A DNA stretch of 64,000 bases from Lentibacillus sp. JNUCC-1 (GTDB taxonomy: Bacteria; Bacillota; Bacilli; Bacillales; Amphibacillaceae). Where the stretch lies: positions 1,364,001 through 1,428,000 of the forward strand of contig NZ_WHOH01000003.1 of the NCBI RefSeq assembly GCF_009741735.1. Direction: 5' to 3'. The position numbers and the translations under genes were made by a program. A model generated the notes under the pieces. It was given only the letters and a program-made list of their open reading frames with translations, was not told the DNA's origin and ran no database searches. Shown piece after piece: positions 17,720 to 28,805 of this stretch (the first letter of the stretch is position 1; each line of letters starts with the position of its first letter).

Positions 17720-19833
17720 ACACGTTCTATTTCTTCCATGACAAAGGCCTCAATTAAGTCGCCTTCTTTAATATCATTGAAGTTCTTGATGGTAATACCA
17801 CACTCGTAATTCTGTGCCACTTCTTTTACGTCATCTTTAAATCGTTTTAAGGCATCGATTTCGCCTTCAAATTGAACGACGCTGTTTCTAATTAAACGTA
17901 CACCGGCATTTCGTGAGATTTTCCCGTCTGTTACATAACACCCTGCAATGGTTCCAACTTTTGATACTTTAAAGGTTTCGCGTACTTCTGCTGTTCCAAT
18001 TACTTTTTCCTCAAATTCAGGATCCAGCATTCCTTTCATAGCTGCCTCAATTTCTTCAATGGCTTTATATATCACACGGTGCAGCCTTACATCCACTTTT
18101 TCAGATTCTGCTGCCTTTTTGGCATTGGCATCAGGTCGTACGTTAAAGCCAATAACAACCGCATTGGAAGCGGAGGCAAGGATGATATCTGATTCAGTGA
18201 TTGCGCCGACGCCGGTATGGATGATTTTAATTTTGACACCTTCGACACTGATTTTTTGCAGTGAAGAGGCAAGAGCTTCGGCAGAGCCTTGAACATCAGC
18301 TTTTATAATGATATTGATTTCTTTCATTTCGCCTTCTTTTATTTGTTCAAAAAGGTCTTCGAGGCTGACTTTTGATTGTTCACCCCGGTTTTCAGCAATG
18401 TGTTTTTGCTGTCTTGCTTCACCAATCTGACGGGCTTTTTTCTCGTCGGTAAACACGAGGAATTGATCACCTGCTTGTGGAACATCGTTCAAACCGGTAA
18501 TTTCCACTGGTGTAGATGGGCCGGCTTTTTTCACGCGCTGTCCAAGGTCATTGACCATGGCCCGCACTCGGCCATAAGTGTTTCCTACAACAAAGGCATC
18601 TCCAACATTTAATGTGCCGTTTTGTACGAGAAGAGTTGCGACAGAGCCGCGCCCTTTATCAAGTTCTGCTTCAACAACCGTTCCAAACGCAGTTGTATCC
18701 GGATTAGCTTTCAGCTCTTCAACTTCAGCAACGAGTTGAATCATTTCCAATAGATCATCTATGCCTTCATGCTTTAGGGCTGAAATATTTACAAATATTG
18801 TTTCTCCGCCCCAATCTTCCGGAACGAGTTCATATTCAGTCAATTCCTGCATAACTCTGTCGGGATTAGCCGACTCTTTATCCATCTTATTGACTGCAAT
18901 AATAATTGGTACACCTGCTGCTTTCGCGTGATTGATCGCTTCAGCAGTTTGCGGCATGACACCGTCATCAGCAGCTACAACTAAGACAGCTATATCTGTA
19001 ATTTGAGCCCCGCGTGACCGCATGCTTGTAAATGCAGCGTGTCCTGGTGTATCGAGGAAAGTGACTTTTTTACCGTCATTCTCGACCTGATATGCACCAA
19101 TATGTTGTGTGATGCCGCCAGCTTCGCCCTCAGTCACTTTTGCATCTCGTATGGCGTCAAGAAGTGTTGTTTTCCCATGGTCTACGTGCCCCATAATCGT
19201 TACGACTGCCGGACGCTCAATAAGATCATTAGGATCATCTTCTTTAATATATTTATCCAAGTCCGTATCATCAAGTATAATTTCTTTCTTAACTTTCACA
19301 TTATATTCTTCGCATATTAATTCAACGGCGTCATCATCAAGGTCCTGATTCTTAGTAGCCATAACTCCAAGAAACATCAATTTTTTGATAATATCAGAAG
19401 TATCTTTGTTTAATTTTTCAGCTAGATCGTCAACCGTCAGAACCCCACTGTATACAATTTCTTCAGGGGTTTCTTTAGATTTTTGTTGTTTGCCGGCAGG
19501 GCTTTTTCCTTTGTGTTTCTGATTACTTTGCTTTTGATTGTGTTGTGGTTTGTTAGGTTTTTTACGATTCTGCTTCGTATCTTTCTTTTGCCCCGGATTT
19601 TGAGACTGTTTCTGATTGGAAGAATTGGTATTTGAATGACTTTTAGCTTGAGTTTCTTGTTTCTTTTGCTCTTTTTTACCTTTAATGCGTTCATCTAATT
19701 TGGTTATGGTCTCGCCAGATATGGTTGACATATGGTTGGCTACTTCTATATTCATATTTTTCAAGTGGTTAATCACATCTTTACTTGTTAATTTATTTTC
19801 TTTTGCATATTCATATACACGTATTTTACGCAT
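17716..19833 (-). CDS. infB: Translation initiation factor IF-2
   Basis: GTPase that places initiator tRNA on the 30S subunit. The 705-residue protein starts with an IF2-N domain ([13 protein letters not shown]), then a lysine/glutamine/asparagine-rich linker (about 55-125), a second IF2-N domain, and the G domain with [20 protein letters not shown] and NKMD. Domains II to IV follow. The low-complexity linker is usual for Bacillus IF-2. Confidence 0.97.
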   Translation of the reverse strand: MRKIRVYEYAKENKLTSKDVINHLKNMNIEVANHMSTISGETITKLDERIKGKKEQKKQETQAKSHSNTNSSNQKQSQNPGQKKDTKQNRKKPNKPQHNQKQSNQKHKGKSPAGKQQKSKETPEEIVYSGVLTVDDLAEKLNKDTSDIIKKLMFLGVMATKNQDLDDDAVELICEEYNVKVKKEIILDDTDLDKYIKEDDPNDLIERPAVVTIMGHVDHGKTTLLDAIRDAKVTEGEAGGITQHIGAYQVENDGKKVTFLDTPGHAAFTSMRSRGAQITDIAVLVVAADDGVMPQTAEAINHAKAAGVPIIIAVNKMDKESANPDRVMQELTEYELVPEDWGGETIFVNISALKHEGIDDLLEMIQLVAEVEELKANPDTTAFGTVVEAELDKGRGSVATLLVQNGTLNVGDAFVVGNTYGRVRAMVNDLGQRVKKAGPSTPVEITGLNDVPQAGDQFLVFTDEKKARQIGEARQQKHIAENRGEQSKVSLEDLFEQIKEGEMKEINIIIKADVQGSAEALASSLQKISVEGVKIKIIHTGVGAITESDIILASASNAVVIGFNVRPDANAKKAAESEKVDVRLHRVIYKAIEEIEAAMKGMLDPEFEEKVIGTAEVRETFKVSKVGTIAGCYVTDGKISRNAGVRLIRNSVVQFEGEIDALKRFKDDVKEVAQNYECGITIKNFNDIKEGDLIEAFVMEEIERV

Positions 19834-19848
19834 ACAGTCACCCCGTTA

Positions 19849-20154
19849 TTATTTGTCAGAGAGCAGTGTTTCGAGTTTGGATGCAAATCCTTTATCCAGA
19901 ATTGCAATTGCCACTCTCTGTGACTTCCCAATTGCATGTGAGAGCGTGTCTCTGTCGTCAACTATGATCGCAGGTATATTGTATGTCTTGCATTTATCCA
20001 ATAGTTTTTTTCTAGTGCGCTGCCCGGTGTCGGAGGCAATTAACACGAGTTTGGCATGTTGACGCTGAATGTCTTTAACAATTACTTCTTCTCCTAAAGA
20101 ACATTTCCCTGCTCTGAAAGCAAGCCCGAGAAGATTGAGATACTTGCTGTTCAT
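19849..20154 (-). CDS. rplGB: L7Ae-family ribosomal protein (YlxQ)
   Basis: A 101-residue kink-turn RNA-binding protein with LLGLAFRAGKCSLGEE and LVLIASDTGQRTRKK. Its ATG overlaps the preceding rnpM stop. The YlxQ family is classed with L7Ae-like ribosomal proteins; its exact ribosomal role is unclear. Confidence 0.92.
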   Translation of the reverse strand: MNSKYLNLLGLAFRAGKCSLGEEVIVKDIQRQHAKLVLIASDTGQRTRKKLLDKCKTYNIPAIIVDDRDTLSHAIGKSQRVAIAILDKGFASKLETLLSDK

Positions 20155-20426
20155 TTATTTTTGCCTCGAGCGATATCAACCATGTGTTCAAAAATCTCCG
20201 GTTCAATCTCTGTACCCAATTGGCGATTTAACGCACCGGTTTTTTTCGCCTTTTCTATAATAGCCTCATCAAGGCTCACGTAAGCGCCACGCCCATTTTG
20301 GCGGCCAGTTTCATCAACGAAAACATCGCCTTCTTTGTTGCGGACGACCCTGATCATTTCTTGTTTTGGCTTCATCTCGTTGGTTACAACACATTTGCGA
20401 AGTGGAATCTTTTTCTTTTTAACCAT
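20151..20426 (-). CDS. rnpM: YlxR/RnpM RNA-binding protein
   Basis: A 91-residue basic protein starting MVKKKKIPLRKCVVTNEMKP, with GRQNGRGAYVS, signatures of the YlxR family. The B. subtilis homologue modulates RNase P. The start at 20426 lies 14 bases after the nusA stop and matches the family length exactly; the longer open frame upstream runs into nusA. Confidence 0.93.
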   Translation of the reverse strand: MVKKKKIPLRKCVVTNEMKPKQEMIRVVRNKEGDVFVDETGRQNGRGAYVSLDEAIIEKAKKTGALNRQLGTEIEPEIFEHMVDIARGKNK

Positions 20427-20439
20427 ATCATGTTCCCCC

Positions 20440-21546
20440 TTATTCAAATAAGGTATCATGGTCAGTATTTTCATCTGCACTGTTTTCATCGACTTGATCA
20501 AGTAAACCTTCTTCTCTTGCTTCAGTTTCACTCTTAATGTCGATTTTTAGCCCGGTAAGTCTCGCTGCCAATCTTGCATTTTGACCGCGTTTTCCAATTG
20601 CCAGAGAAAGTTGGTAGTCCGGAACAATCACAGTTGTGGATTTTTCTTCTTCATCGACCAGTACGTCAACTACTTTAGCAGGACTGAGTGCGTTTGACAC
20701 ATACACAACTGGGTCTTGGGACCATTCTACAATATCAATTTTTTCACCTTGAAGCTCGTTGACTATCGCTTGAACGCGCTGTCCTCTTTGACCCACACAA
20801 GAACCAACTGCATCAACGTCTGGATCTTCAGCGTGGACAGAGATTTTTGAGCGGTCGCCTGCTTCCCTGGAAACGGATTTAATTTCTACAACACCATCAT
20901 AGATCTCAGGAACTTCCATTTCAAAAAGACGTTTCAACAATCCCGGGTGAGACCGTGAAACATATACTTGCGGTCCTTTACTTGTGTTTTCGACCTTGGT
21001 TACATAAACTTTTAAGCGATCATGGGGATGGTATTCTTCAGTAGGCATCTGTTCTGCTTCAGCGAGTTTAGCCTCTACCTTCCCAAGATGAACGTAAACA
21101 AAGCGAGCATCTTTACGTTGAACGATACCCGTCATCACATCGTCTTCACGTTCTACATATTCGTTGAAAATCACTCCGCGTTCGGCTTCCCTGACCCGCT
21201 GTGTAACAACTTGTTTAGCTGCTTGTGCAGCAATTCGCCCAAAGTCTTTTGGAGTTACTTCAACCTCTATGACATCTTCTATTTCGTAATTTGGATCAAT
21301 AGCACGGGCCTCTTCCAAAGAAATCTCCTGCTGATGATCTTCTGGATTCTCAACAATCGTCTTACGTGCAAACACACCCATAGATGCAGTGGCTTCATTA
21401 AGTTCTACACGTACATTGGTCGCAGAGTTAAAATTCTTTTTGTATGCAGAGATTAATGCGGCTTCGAGTGCTTCCATCAAGATATCTTTATCGATCCCTT
21501 TTTCTTTTTCCAGGTAATCCATCGCTTCAAAAAGCTGGTTATTCAA
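20440..21546 (-). CDS. nusA: Transcription termination/antitermination factor NusA
   Basis: A 368-residue RNA polymerase-associated protein. Domains in order: N-terminal polymerase-binding domain, S1 domain (DVMTGIVQRKDARFVYVHLGK), KH1 (GSCVGQRGQRVQAI) and KH2 (AIGKRGQNARLAARLTG), ending with an acidic tail. The TTG start follows an AAGGGGG site seven bases upstream. Confidence 0.96.
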   Translation of the reverse strand: MNNQLFEAMDYLEKEKGIDKDILMEALEAALISAYKKNFNSATNVRVELNEATASMGVFARKTIVENPEDHQQEISLEEARAIDPNYEIEDVIEVEVTPKDFGRIAAQAAKQVVTQRVREAERGVIFNEYVEREDDVMTGIVQRKDARFVYVHLGKVEAKLAEAEQMPTEEYHPHDRLKVYVTKVENTSKGPQVYVSRSHPGLLKRLFEMEVPEIYDGVVEIKSVSREAGDRSKISVHAEDPDVDAVGSCVGQRGQRVQAIVNELQGEKIDIVEWSQDPVVYVSNALSPAKVVDVLVDEEEKSTTVIVPDYQLSLAIGKRGQNARLAARLTGLKIDIKSETEAREEGLLDQVDENSADENTDHDTLFE

Positions 21547-21559
21547 TTTTTATCCCCCT

Positions 21560-22030
21560 TTAAAACGTTACGGCAAGTCGTGCTTTAGCAATCTTTTCGA
21601 AAGGCAATTCGACTTGTTTTTCCCGTGTTTTGATTTTGTATTCGACGGTGGCAATTTTATCGGCAAAGTGAATCAATACGCCCTCATAAGTTTTCTCACC
21701 ATCAATCGGTTCATAAAGCTTAATATACACATTGTGATTGACATGGTTGATGAAGTCCTGTTCAGTTTTAAGCGGTCGCTCAGCACCAGGTGAAGAAACC
21801 TCAAGGAAATAAGCGCCTTTAACCGGATCGGCTTTATCCAACTTCTCGCTGAGCATTTCTGACACTTCACCACATTCGCTGATATCAATCCCACCAGGCT
21901 TATCAATAAAGACTCGCAAGAACCAGTCTTTACCCTCTTTGACATATTCAACATCGACCAGTTCAAGTTGTTTTTCTTCAAGTATTGGCTGAACGAGTTC
22001 TTCTGTTTTTTGGATGACGGTTGAGCTCAA
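21560..22030 (-). CDS. rimP: Ribosome maturation factor RimP
   Basis: A 156-residue 30S assembly factor, exactly the B. subtilis length. LELVDVEYVKEGKDWFLRVFID and YFLEVSSPGAERPL are family signatures. The start is TTG at 22030, supported by a GAGGAGG site six bases upstream; the open frame extending to 22198 has no homology. It is first in the rimP-nusA-infB cluster. Confidence 0.93.
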   Translation of the reverse strand: MSSTVIQKTEELVQPILEEKQLELVDVEYVKEGKDWFLRVFIDKPGGIDISECGEVSEMLSEKLDKADPVKGAYFLEVSSPGAERPLKTEQDFINHVNHNVYIKLYEPIDGEKTYEGVLIHFADKIATVEYKIKTREKQVELPFEKIAKARLAVTF

Positions 22031-22179
22031 ATTAATCCTCCTCTTTGACACAACATTAATGATTATTATAAACAAGTTTGTTTTATTAATTTGCAAAAGA
22101 TGTACAACTAATACAAAATCCCCGCCAATAAAACGTGGCAAGGGAAGGAGCGGTTTGCTAATAAAGCAACGGTATGAAG

Positions 22180-22203
22180 AAAGAGTGGGTTTCCCCACTC
22201 TTT
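22180..22203 (-). terminator. Hairpin downstream of polC, probable terminator
   Basis: Perfect 10-bp inverted repeat AAAGAGTGGG / CCCACTCTTT with a four-base loop, 80 bases after the polC stop. The minus-strand T tract is short (TTTCTTC), so strength is uncertain. The rest of the gap to rimP is A+T rich with a TATAAT-like box at about 22069-22074 but no -35 that I trust. Confidence 0.6.
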
Positions 22204-22282
22204 TGCTCAGTCGTATCTGATGCTTACCATAAAAAATATACCATATATCCCAGCTTAATGCAAATAAAACCTAATCATACCA

Positions 22283-25200
22283 TTAGAATAATGAGAGTTG
22301 GTTTTTTTCCGGCATACCTTCTAGACAGCCGTGTTGATCCATGTATTCAATCACTGTTTTGGATATCTTACTCCGTTGACGGAGATCTTGTTTAGACAGG
22401 AATTCTCCTTCATCGCGCGCTTTGACAATGTTAATTGCTGCATTTGTGCCTAGCCCATCGATGGCATCAAAAGGCGGAATCAAGGCCTGTCCTTCAACTA
22501 AAAATTCGCTGGCCTGTGATTTGTAAAGGTCAACTTTTTCAAATGTATAGCCGCGTTGTTTCATTTCAAGCGCGATTTCGAGAACGGTTAACAAGCTTTT
22601 TTCCTTAGGTGGAGCATCGTTTCCTTTATGAAGAATCTCTTCAATTCGACTCTTTATGGCACCAGCATCTTTGATCATCGTATCAAGCTCGAAGTCGCTC
22701 GCTCTAATTGAAAAGTAAGCTGCGTAGAAATAAAGTGGATGATGCACTTTAAAATAGGCGATGCGAATAGCCATTAAAACATATGCTGCTGCGTGTGCTT
22801 TAGGAAACATGTACTTGATCTTCTTACATGACTCGATGTACCAATCCGGGACATCATGCTTCTTCATTTCTGTGATCCACTCATCTTGAAGACCTTTCCC
22901 TTTACGGACGAATTCCATAATTTTAAACGCAAGAGATGCTTCAAGCCCTTTATGCATGAGGTAGACCATAATGTCGTCCCTGCAACCAATTACATCAGCA
23001 ATTTCACAAATGCCATCATTAATCAGTTCCTGGGCATTACCAAGCCACACATCGGTACCATGGGAAAGCCCTGAAATAATTACCAGTTCCGCGAATGTTG
23101 TCGGTTTAGTATCTTCAAGCATTTGTCTAACGAAGCGCGTACCAAACTCAGGTACCCCTAACGTGCCGGTTGTACAATTGATCTCCTCTGGGGAGACGCC
23201 GAGCGATTCGGTTCCTGAAAAGATTTTCATAACCTCTGAGTCAGAGGTTGGTATGGTTTTGGGGTCAATACCACTCAAATCTTCCAGCATTCGAATCATT
23301 GTCGGGTCATCATGCCCCAGAATATCGAGTTTTAATAAGTTTTCATCAATAGAATGAAAGTCAAAGTGTGTTGTTCGCCAATGACTGTTCCGATCATCTG
23401 CTGGATATTGAATCGGGGTAAAATCGTATATTTCCATGTCATCCGGAACAACAATAATACCACCGGGATGCTGACCAGTCGTTCGTTTGACGCCTGTACA
23501 GCCTTTGACAAGACGGTCTATTTCAGCCTGTTTATAAATAAGTTGTTTATCAGAGGCGTACCCTTTCACATAACCATAAGCCGTCTTTTCTGCAATGGTG
23601 CCGATGGTTCCGGCACGATAGACATTATCTTCCCCGAACAGCACTTTTGTATAGTTGTGAGCCTCAGGCTGATATTCACCGGAAAAGTTCAAGTCTATAT
23701 CAGGAACTTTGTCACCTTTAAATCCTAAGAAGGTTTCAAAAGGAATATCCTGACCGTCTTTGACCAGCGGAATATCGCAATTTGGACAGGTTTTGTCCGG
23801 CAAATCAAAGCCACTGCCCACTGTACCATCTGTTATGAACTCATTAAAGTGGCAAGATGTGCAGACATAGTGCGGCGGTAATGGGTTCACTTCAGTAATT
23901 TCTGTTAAGGTTGCTACAAGCGACGAACCGACAGAACCCCGGGACCCGACAAGATAACCATCGTCAAGCGATTTTTTGACCAATTTATGAGAAATTAAAT
24001 AAATAACCGCAAACCCATTGTCGATGATGCTTTTAAGTTCTCTTTCCAAACGTTCTGTCACAACATCAGGGACGTCTTCTCCATAGATAGCTTTAGCACG
24101 TGAATAACATAAATCGCGTATTTCTTCCTCTGCGCCTTCGATCTTCGGAGTATACAGCCCTTCCTGGACAGGAGATATGTCTCCAATTGCTTCATTCAGC
24201 CTGTTTGTATTATTCACAACGATTTCTTTCGCCTTGTCCTCACCTAAAAAGTGGAAAGCCCCTAACATTTCATCTGTTGTTCGAAAAGGTGTGTCAGGCA
24301 ATGATTGTCTATTAAGCGGATTTCCAGCTTGTGAAGCAATAAGTATTTGCCTGTAAAGTTTCTCGTGTTCATCAATATAATGGACGTTTCCTGTTGCCAC
24401 CACAGGCTTATCCAGACGTTCTCCAAGTTTAGTGAGTTTTGTAATAATATCTATAAGCTGTGCCTCACTTTGAACAAGGTCCATCCCAAGTAAATGCGTA
24501 TAGTTTGCAGGGGGCTGGACTTCGATATAATCGTAGAACGCTGCAGCTTTCTCAGCTTCCTCTTCAGACTTCTGCATCATTGTTTCAAATACTTCTCCCT
24601 TATCACACCCGGAGCCTATTAAAATCCCTTCACGCATTTTATTTAATAGCGATCTTGGGATCCTCGGCATTCTGTAAAAATAATCAATATGAGCATGAGA
24701 AACAAGTTTATATATATTTTTTAAGCCTTCCTGCGTCTGAGCAAGAAGCGTACAATGGAAAGGTCTTGACCGCTGGTAGGCGTTATTTTCGCCCATATAA
24801 TCATTTAATCTTGCATGATTCGTGATGTCTCTTTCTACAAGTTTTGTCAATAGCTTCCAGAATAAATAACCCGTGGCTTCGGCATCATATATAGCTCTAT
24901 GGTGTTGTGTAAGTTCAATATCCATGTATTTGCATAATGTATTCAGACGGTGATTCTTTAACTCGGGGAGCAAAAACCTGGCCAGTTCCAGAGTATCAAT
25001 AACTGGGTTGTCGGCTTGTCCATAATCGATTCTTTCATAACCCTGGTTCAGGAACCCCATGTCAAAACTGGCATTGTGTGCTACAAGCACATCATCTTTA
25101 CTCCACTCATGAAATTCTTTTAAAACCTCACCGATTTCAGGAGCATCTTGCACCATATCATCTGTAATACCTGTTAGATCTGTTGTTGTTTGTGAGAGTG

Positions 25201-26578
25201 GGTGATGCGGATTGGCAAACCTCTCGAAACGATCAATAATTTCACCATTATATATTTTGACCCCAGCAAGTTCGATGATCGTATCATAGACGGCTGACAA
25301 ACCTGTTGTTTCCACGTCAAAAACAACAAAAGTTGCGTTCGTCAAATCAAGGTCCTGCTCATTGTAAGCAATCGGAACGCCGTCATCAACAAGATTTGCT
25401 TCAAGTCCGTATATGATTTTTATCCCATGTTTTTTGCCGGCACCATGGGCTTCAGGATACCCCTGAACAACTGCATGATCTGTAATAGCCACTGCTTTAT
25501 GGCCCCAATTGGCAGCCTGCTCAACCAATTTGGCAGGTGAAACAACTGCATCAAGCTGGCTCATTGTTGTATGAGCATGAAGTTCTACGCGCTTTTCGTC
25601 CTCTGGAGCATTGTCCACTCTGCTTGCAACTTTAACTTCATGCATATCATTTGCCATCATCGCAAGTTCATTTGTGTACATATCTGTTTGAATACTGCCT
25701 CTTGCTTTAACCCACATCCCGGCCTTAAGCTGGTCAAACATTGCCTGATCGTCATCACCTTTTGAAAACATTTTAACCTGCAGGGAATCTGTGTAATCCG
25801 TAACCTTGGCAATCAAGAGACTTCTACCTGATCGCAGTAATCTGACTTCGACATCAAAAACATAGCCTTGCACAGTCAGTCGACGTTCTTCTTCTTGGAT
25901 ATAGTCAAGAGAAACAGGTTCATCTTGGATTTTATATCCAATAGCAAATGGTTTGGAAGAGCTGCCGTTGCTTTTATTTTTTTCTTGCGCTTGTCGTTCT
26001 TCCATCATTTTTTGAACGATTTGTTCATCTTCGAGCGCTTTTTGTTCTTTAAACTGCTGAAGACGTGCATGATCGTTTTCAATTTTAAAATCAAGCTGAT
26101 ACGCCGGCGCTCCGACACGGATGCAAAATGAACGAAAATCATTATCCAATCTTTTTCTTAAAGCGTTTGCTTCTGCATCGTTACGTGCAGTGAGAATCAG
26201 TTTTTTGTTTTCGGTATGAGGAATCTGTTCTTGTACAAGGCTTTTATAAGCTGGAGAGAGGTTACAAGCTGAAGCCAAATAGTACTTCCAATAAGAGCAG
26301 ATCGTTTCTTCATCCATTTCCTGTTCATTTGCATAGAGGGTGCATTCAACTGTGGCAATTTGCTGAAAAGCTTCCTGCAAGCGCGTGAAGAACAGTTGGT
26401 AAACATCCACTGGCAACGTCTTATTGACTCGAATATGGAAGTGCCATTGTTTTTGTTCTTTATAGACTTCCAGTTTCTCAAGAAGGCTGTGTTGGAAGTG
26501 ATGTTTGACAGTGTCTTCAGGTATTTGCAATTGTTCAAGTAAGATGTTCATTTTTTCTCGTTTAGTCAAATCCATCAT
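22283..26578 (-). CDS. polC: DNA polymerase III PolC, Gram-positive type
   Basis: Replicative polymerase with built-in proofreading. The 1431-residue protein has an N-terminal domain, an OB-fold (about 225-315), a PHP domain beginning [16 protein letters not shown] (about 331), and a DEDDh exonuclease inserted in it ([12 protein letters not shown], about 417-428). A zinc motif CTSCHF...CPNCD and the polymerase core with [12 protein letters not shown] follow. A second ATG one codon in is equally possible given the GGGGGAGCT site. In B. subtilis proS precedes it; here a terminator does. Confidence 0.97.
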   Translation of the reverse strand: MMDLTKREKMNILLEQLQIPEDTVKHHFQHSLLEKLEVYKEQKQWHFHIRVNKTLPVDVYQLFFTRLQEAFQQIATVECTLYANEQEMDEETICSYWKYYLASACNLSPAYKSLVQEQIPHTENKKLILTARNDAEANALRKRLDNDFRSFCIRVGAPAYQLDFKIENDHARLQQFKEQKALEDEQIVQKMMEERQAQEKNKSNGSSSKPFAIGYKIQDEPVSLDYIQEEERRLTVQGYVFDVEVRLLRSGRSLLIAKVTDYTDSLQVKMFSKGDDDQAMFDQLKAGMWVKARGSIQTDMYTNELAMMANDMHEVKVASRVDNAPEDEKRVELHAHTTMSQLDAVVSPAKLVEQAANWGHKAVAITDHAVVQGYPEAHGAGKKHGIKIIYGLEANLVDDGVPIAYNEQDLDLTNATFVVFDVETTGLSAVYDTIIELAGVKIYNGEIIDRFERFANPHHPLSQTTTDLTGITDDMVQDAPEIGEVLKEFHEWSKDDVLVAHNASFDMGFLNQGYERIDYGQADNPVIDTLELARFLLPELKNHRLNTLCKYMDIELTQHHRAIYDAEATGYLFWKLLTKLVERDITNHARLNDYMGENNAYQRSRPFHCTLLAQTQEGLKNIYKLVSHAHIDYFYRMPRIPRSLLNKMREGILIGSGCDKGEVFETMMQKSEEEAEKAAAFYDYIEVQPPANYTHLLGMDLVQSEAQLIDIITKLTKLGERLDKPVVATGNVHYIDEHEKLYRQILIASQAGNPLNRQSLPDTPFRTTDEMLGAFHFLGEDKAKEIVVNNTNRLNEAIGDISPVQEGLYTPKIEGAEEEIRDLCYSRAKAIYGEDVPDVVTERLERELKSIIDNGFAVIYLISHKLVKKSLDDGYLVGSRGSVGSSLVATLTEITEVNPLPPHYVCTSCHFNEFITDGTVGSGFDLPDKTCPNCDIPLVKDGQDIPFETFLGFKGDKVPDIDLNFSGEYQPEAHNYTKVLFGEDNVYRAGTIGTIAEKTAYGYVKGYASDKQLIYKQAEIDRLVKGCTGVKRTTGQHPGGIIVVPDDMEIYDFTPIQYPADDRNSHWRTTHFDFHSIDENLLKLDILGHDDPTMIRMLEDLSGIDPKTIPTSDSEVMKIFSGTESLGVSPEEINCTTGTLGVPEFGTRFVRQMLEDTKPTTFAELVIISGLSHGTDVWLGNAQELINDGICEIADVIGCRDDIMVYLMHKGLEASLAFKIMEFVRKGKGLQDEWITEMKKHDVPDWYIESCKKIKYMFPKAHAAAYVLMAIRIAYFKVHHPLYFYAAYFSIRASDFELDTMIKDAGAIKSRIEEILHKGNDAPPKEKSLLTVLEIALEMKQRGYTFEKVDLYKSQASEFLVEGQALIPPFDAIDGLGTNAAINIVKARDEGEFLSKQDLRQRSKISKTVIEYMDQHGCLEGMPEKNQLSLF

Positions 26579-26599
26579 AGCTCCCCCTTTTTATTATGT

Positions 26600-26637
26600 A
26601 AAAATGCTCCCTTGGGCTAAATCCAGACAAGGGAGCA
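26600..26637 (-). terminator. Terminator between rseP and polC
   Basis: Perfect 10-bp stem TGCTCCCTTG / CAAGGGAGCA, 13-base loop, and five T on the minus strand. It begins ten bases after the rseP stop and ends 22 bases before polC. No promoter is visible after it, so polC depends on readthrough or on a promoter inside rseP. Confidence 0.85.
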
Positions 26638-26646
26638 CAATCTTGA

Positions 26647-27912
26647 TCAAAGAAACAATCGTTGAATATCATTCCATGTAACAACAAGCATTAACAACAT
26701 TAGTAACGCAAGTCCGATTACATGGACCATGCCTTCTTTTTCCGGATCAATCGGCTTGCCTCTGACTGCTTCAAGGCCAACAAACACCAACCTTCCACCA
26801 TCAAGAGCAGGGAGTGGAACAAGATTTACAATTCCAAGATTGATACTCAACATTGCTGTCCATATCATAAAGTTTGTAAAGCCTGTCTGGACGATTTGGT
26901 CTGTAGCATCATAAATGCCTACAGGTCCTGCCAGCATATCGATAGAATACTGTCCTGTTACGAGCATCAGGAGGTTGGTTAGTATTAATTTTGTTGTGTC
27001 ATAGGTCTTTGAAAAACCGTAAACAAAGGTACCGCCAATCGATTTCTCGAACATATGGGTGACACCAATTTGCCCGATTTCAACACCTTCTTGAATCTCT
27101 GTCCGAGCAGGGGTGATGGTTACCTCTTCTTGCTGTCCATCTGCTCTTTTCAAGGTCATAGACAATTCTTCTTCAGGACTTTCCTGAACGATCGAAGTGA
27201 AGCCTTCCCATGTAGAGATCGGCTGGCCGTCTATGCGAATGATTTCGTCTTCTGATTTAAGCCCTGCTTCTGCTGCGGGCGTTCCCGGCTCAACATGATC
27301 AATAATAGCTTCCTTAGTAGGAACACCTTGTACCAATCCGAGTATAACGAAGATTACAATAGCCAGAACAAAATTCATCATTGGCCCGGCAAATAACTGC
27401 ATAGCACGTTTACCAACAGATTTGGAAGCAAATTGACGATCATAAGGTGCAATTTGAGTTTCGGTTTCATCCATCACAAATAAAGCTTTAGGATCGACTT
27501 TAAAAGTCAGGAGTGGTTCTTCTTCATCTGGCTCGTATCCTGTGATTTGCAATGTGTGATCCAGGTCAGCATGATTAACTTCTATGACACGTGCGTTCGG
27601 ATGCTTTGATTTGTTATTGACAATAATTTTATTGACAACGCCTTGCTCGTTGAATTCAAGCCCTATATGGTGCCCTGGCTTTAATTCAATAATTTCCGGA
27701 TCTTCGCCAGCAACACGGACATAACCACCAATCGGCAAGAGTCTGATTGTATAGACCGTTTCATTCTTTTTAAACGAAAACATTTTCGGTCCAAATCCAA
27801 TGGCAAATTCACGTGCTAACATCCCGGCTCTTTTTGCAAAGATCAAATGACCGAGCTCATGTATAAAAACAAGCAATCCAAACATAAAAATAAACGCAAT
27901 AACCGTATTCAA
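26647..27912 (-). CDS. rseP: Site-2 metalloprotease RseP/RasP
   Basis: Intramembrane zinc protease that cleaves anti-sigma factors and signal-peptide remnants. The 421-residue protein has HELGH at residues 18-22 in the first membrane segment, a PDZ domain (about 180-270, PAAEAGLKSEDEIIRIDG), and the second active-site motif LPALDGGRL near the C-terminus with flanking membrane helices. The start is TTG with an AAGGAAGG site. The gene normally before it, dxr, is missing. Confidence 0.94.
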   Translation of the reverse strand: MNTVIAFIFMFGLLVFIHELGHLIFAKRAGMLAREFAIGFGPKMFSFKKNETVYTIRLLPIGGYVRVAGEDPEIIELKPGHHIGLEFNEQGVVNKIIVNNKSKHPNARVIEVNHADLDHTLQITGYEPDEEEPLLTFKVDPKALFVMDETETQIAPYDRQFASKSVGKRAMQLFAGPMMNFVLAIVIFVILGLVQGVPTKEAIIDHVEPGTPAAEAGLKSEDEIIRIDGQPISTWEGFTSIVQESPEEELSMTLKRADGQQEEVTITPARTEIQEGVEIGQIGVTHMFEKSIGGTFVYGFSKTYDTTKLILTNLLMLVTGQYSIDMLAGPVGIYDATDQIVQTGFTNFMIWTAMLSINLGIVNLVPLPALDGGRLVFVGLEAVRGKPIDPEKEGMVHVIGLALLMLLMLVVTWNDIQRLFL

Positions 27913-28013
27913 AAAGATGCACCTTCCTTTACTCTGAATGAGCGACCCGCCGGAAAATTACAGAAGCGCCCTTTTTATAAGCTATGCTTGTATACCGATG
28001 TATATTTACAGCA

Positions 28014-28790
28014 TTATAAAAAACCGATAATGTGCAAGATCGGAAATACGAATAACATACTGTCAAACCGGTCCAGAATCCCACCATGACCGGGTAAGAT
28101 ATTGCCAGTATCTTTCACACCGTAATGTCGTTTAAATGCTGATTCTACCAAATCACCAAGCTGTCCAAATATAGAAGCCAGTATGGTGGTGCCAATCAGC
28201 GCAACAAGTGACACCTGTAAATCAAAGGAAAAATGGAAAGCTACAGCCATAACGCAACTTAAAAGAATACCACCAATAGCGCCTTCAACCGTTTTATTCG
28301 GACTTATATCTGGCCATAATTTACGTTTCCCCATTGCACGTCCAGTAACATAAGCCCCGGTGTCAGTTGTCCAAATAATTACAAGCACATAAAAAAAGTA
28401 AACTAGACCAGCTTCCCGTGTTTCCAGCAGGTAAAAGAATCCAAAACTAACATATAAAGTAGCCATCAAGATCAGTGCTGCATGATCGAATGTGAATTTA
28501 TTCTTTGATACTACAGTATATAATAATAAAATCACCAGATAAGAAACAAATATTTCGGTTTTACCAAAACTCTCCTGGAACCACGGGAGGGGATATAAGA
28601 GCAATAATAGTGCTGCCATTGATGCAACAGCAGGCACCTTATACGGATTCAAATTGCCCATTTTAATGAATTCAAGCAACCCAATGATGCCAATAATCGA
28701 AATAAATACAGTAAAAGGCCATCCTCCATAGATTGCAACAGGTAAAAAAAGAGCTAATGCAATGATTGCTGTAATGATCCTCTGTTTCAT
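28014..28790 (-). CDS. cdsA: Phosphatidate cytidylyltransferase
   Basis: Membrane enzyme that makes CDP-diacylglycerol for phospholipid synthesis. The 258-residue protein consists of about eight membrane segments and ends with the signature SAFKRHYGVKDTGNILPGHGG(I)LDRFDS region, where conserved Asp and His are found. It follows uppS after 15 bases. The 101-base gap after it holds no gene. Confidence 0.95.
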   Translation of the reverse strand: MKQRIITAIIALALFLPVAIYGGWPFTVFISIIGIIGLLEFIKMGNLNPYKVPAVASMAALLLLLYPLPWFQESFGKTEIFVSYLVILLLYTVVSKNKFTFDHAALILMATLYVSFGFFYLLETREAGLVYFFYVLVIIWTTDTGAYVTGRAMGKRKLWPDISPNKTVEGAIGGILLSCVMAVAFHFSFDLQVSLVALIGTTILASIFGQLGDLVESAFKRHYGVKDTGNILPGHGGILDRFDSMLFVFPILHIIGFL

Positions 28791-28805
28791 ATTAAAGTCA
28801 GCACC

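Noticed and set aside
21022..21456. Plus-strand open frame opposite nusA
   Set aside because: Phenylalanine-rich shadow of the NusA coding strand with no homology that I recognise.
22031..22198. N-terminal extension of rimP
   Set aside because: The extra 56 residues do not resemble RimP, and a strong GAGGAGG site precedes the TTG at 22030, which gives the standard length.
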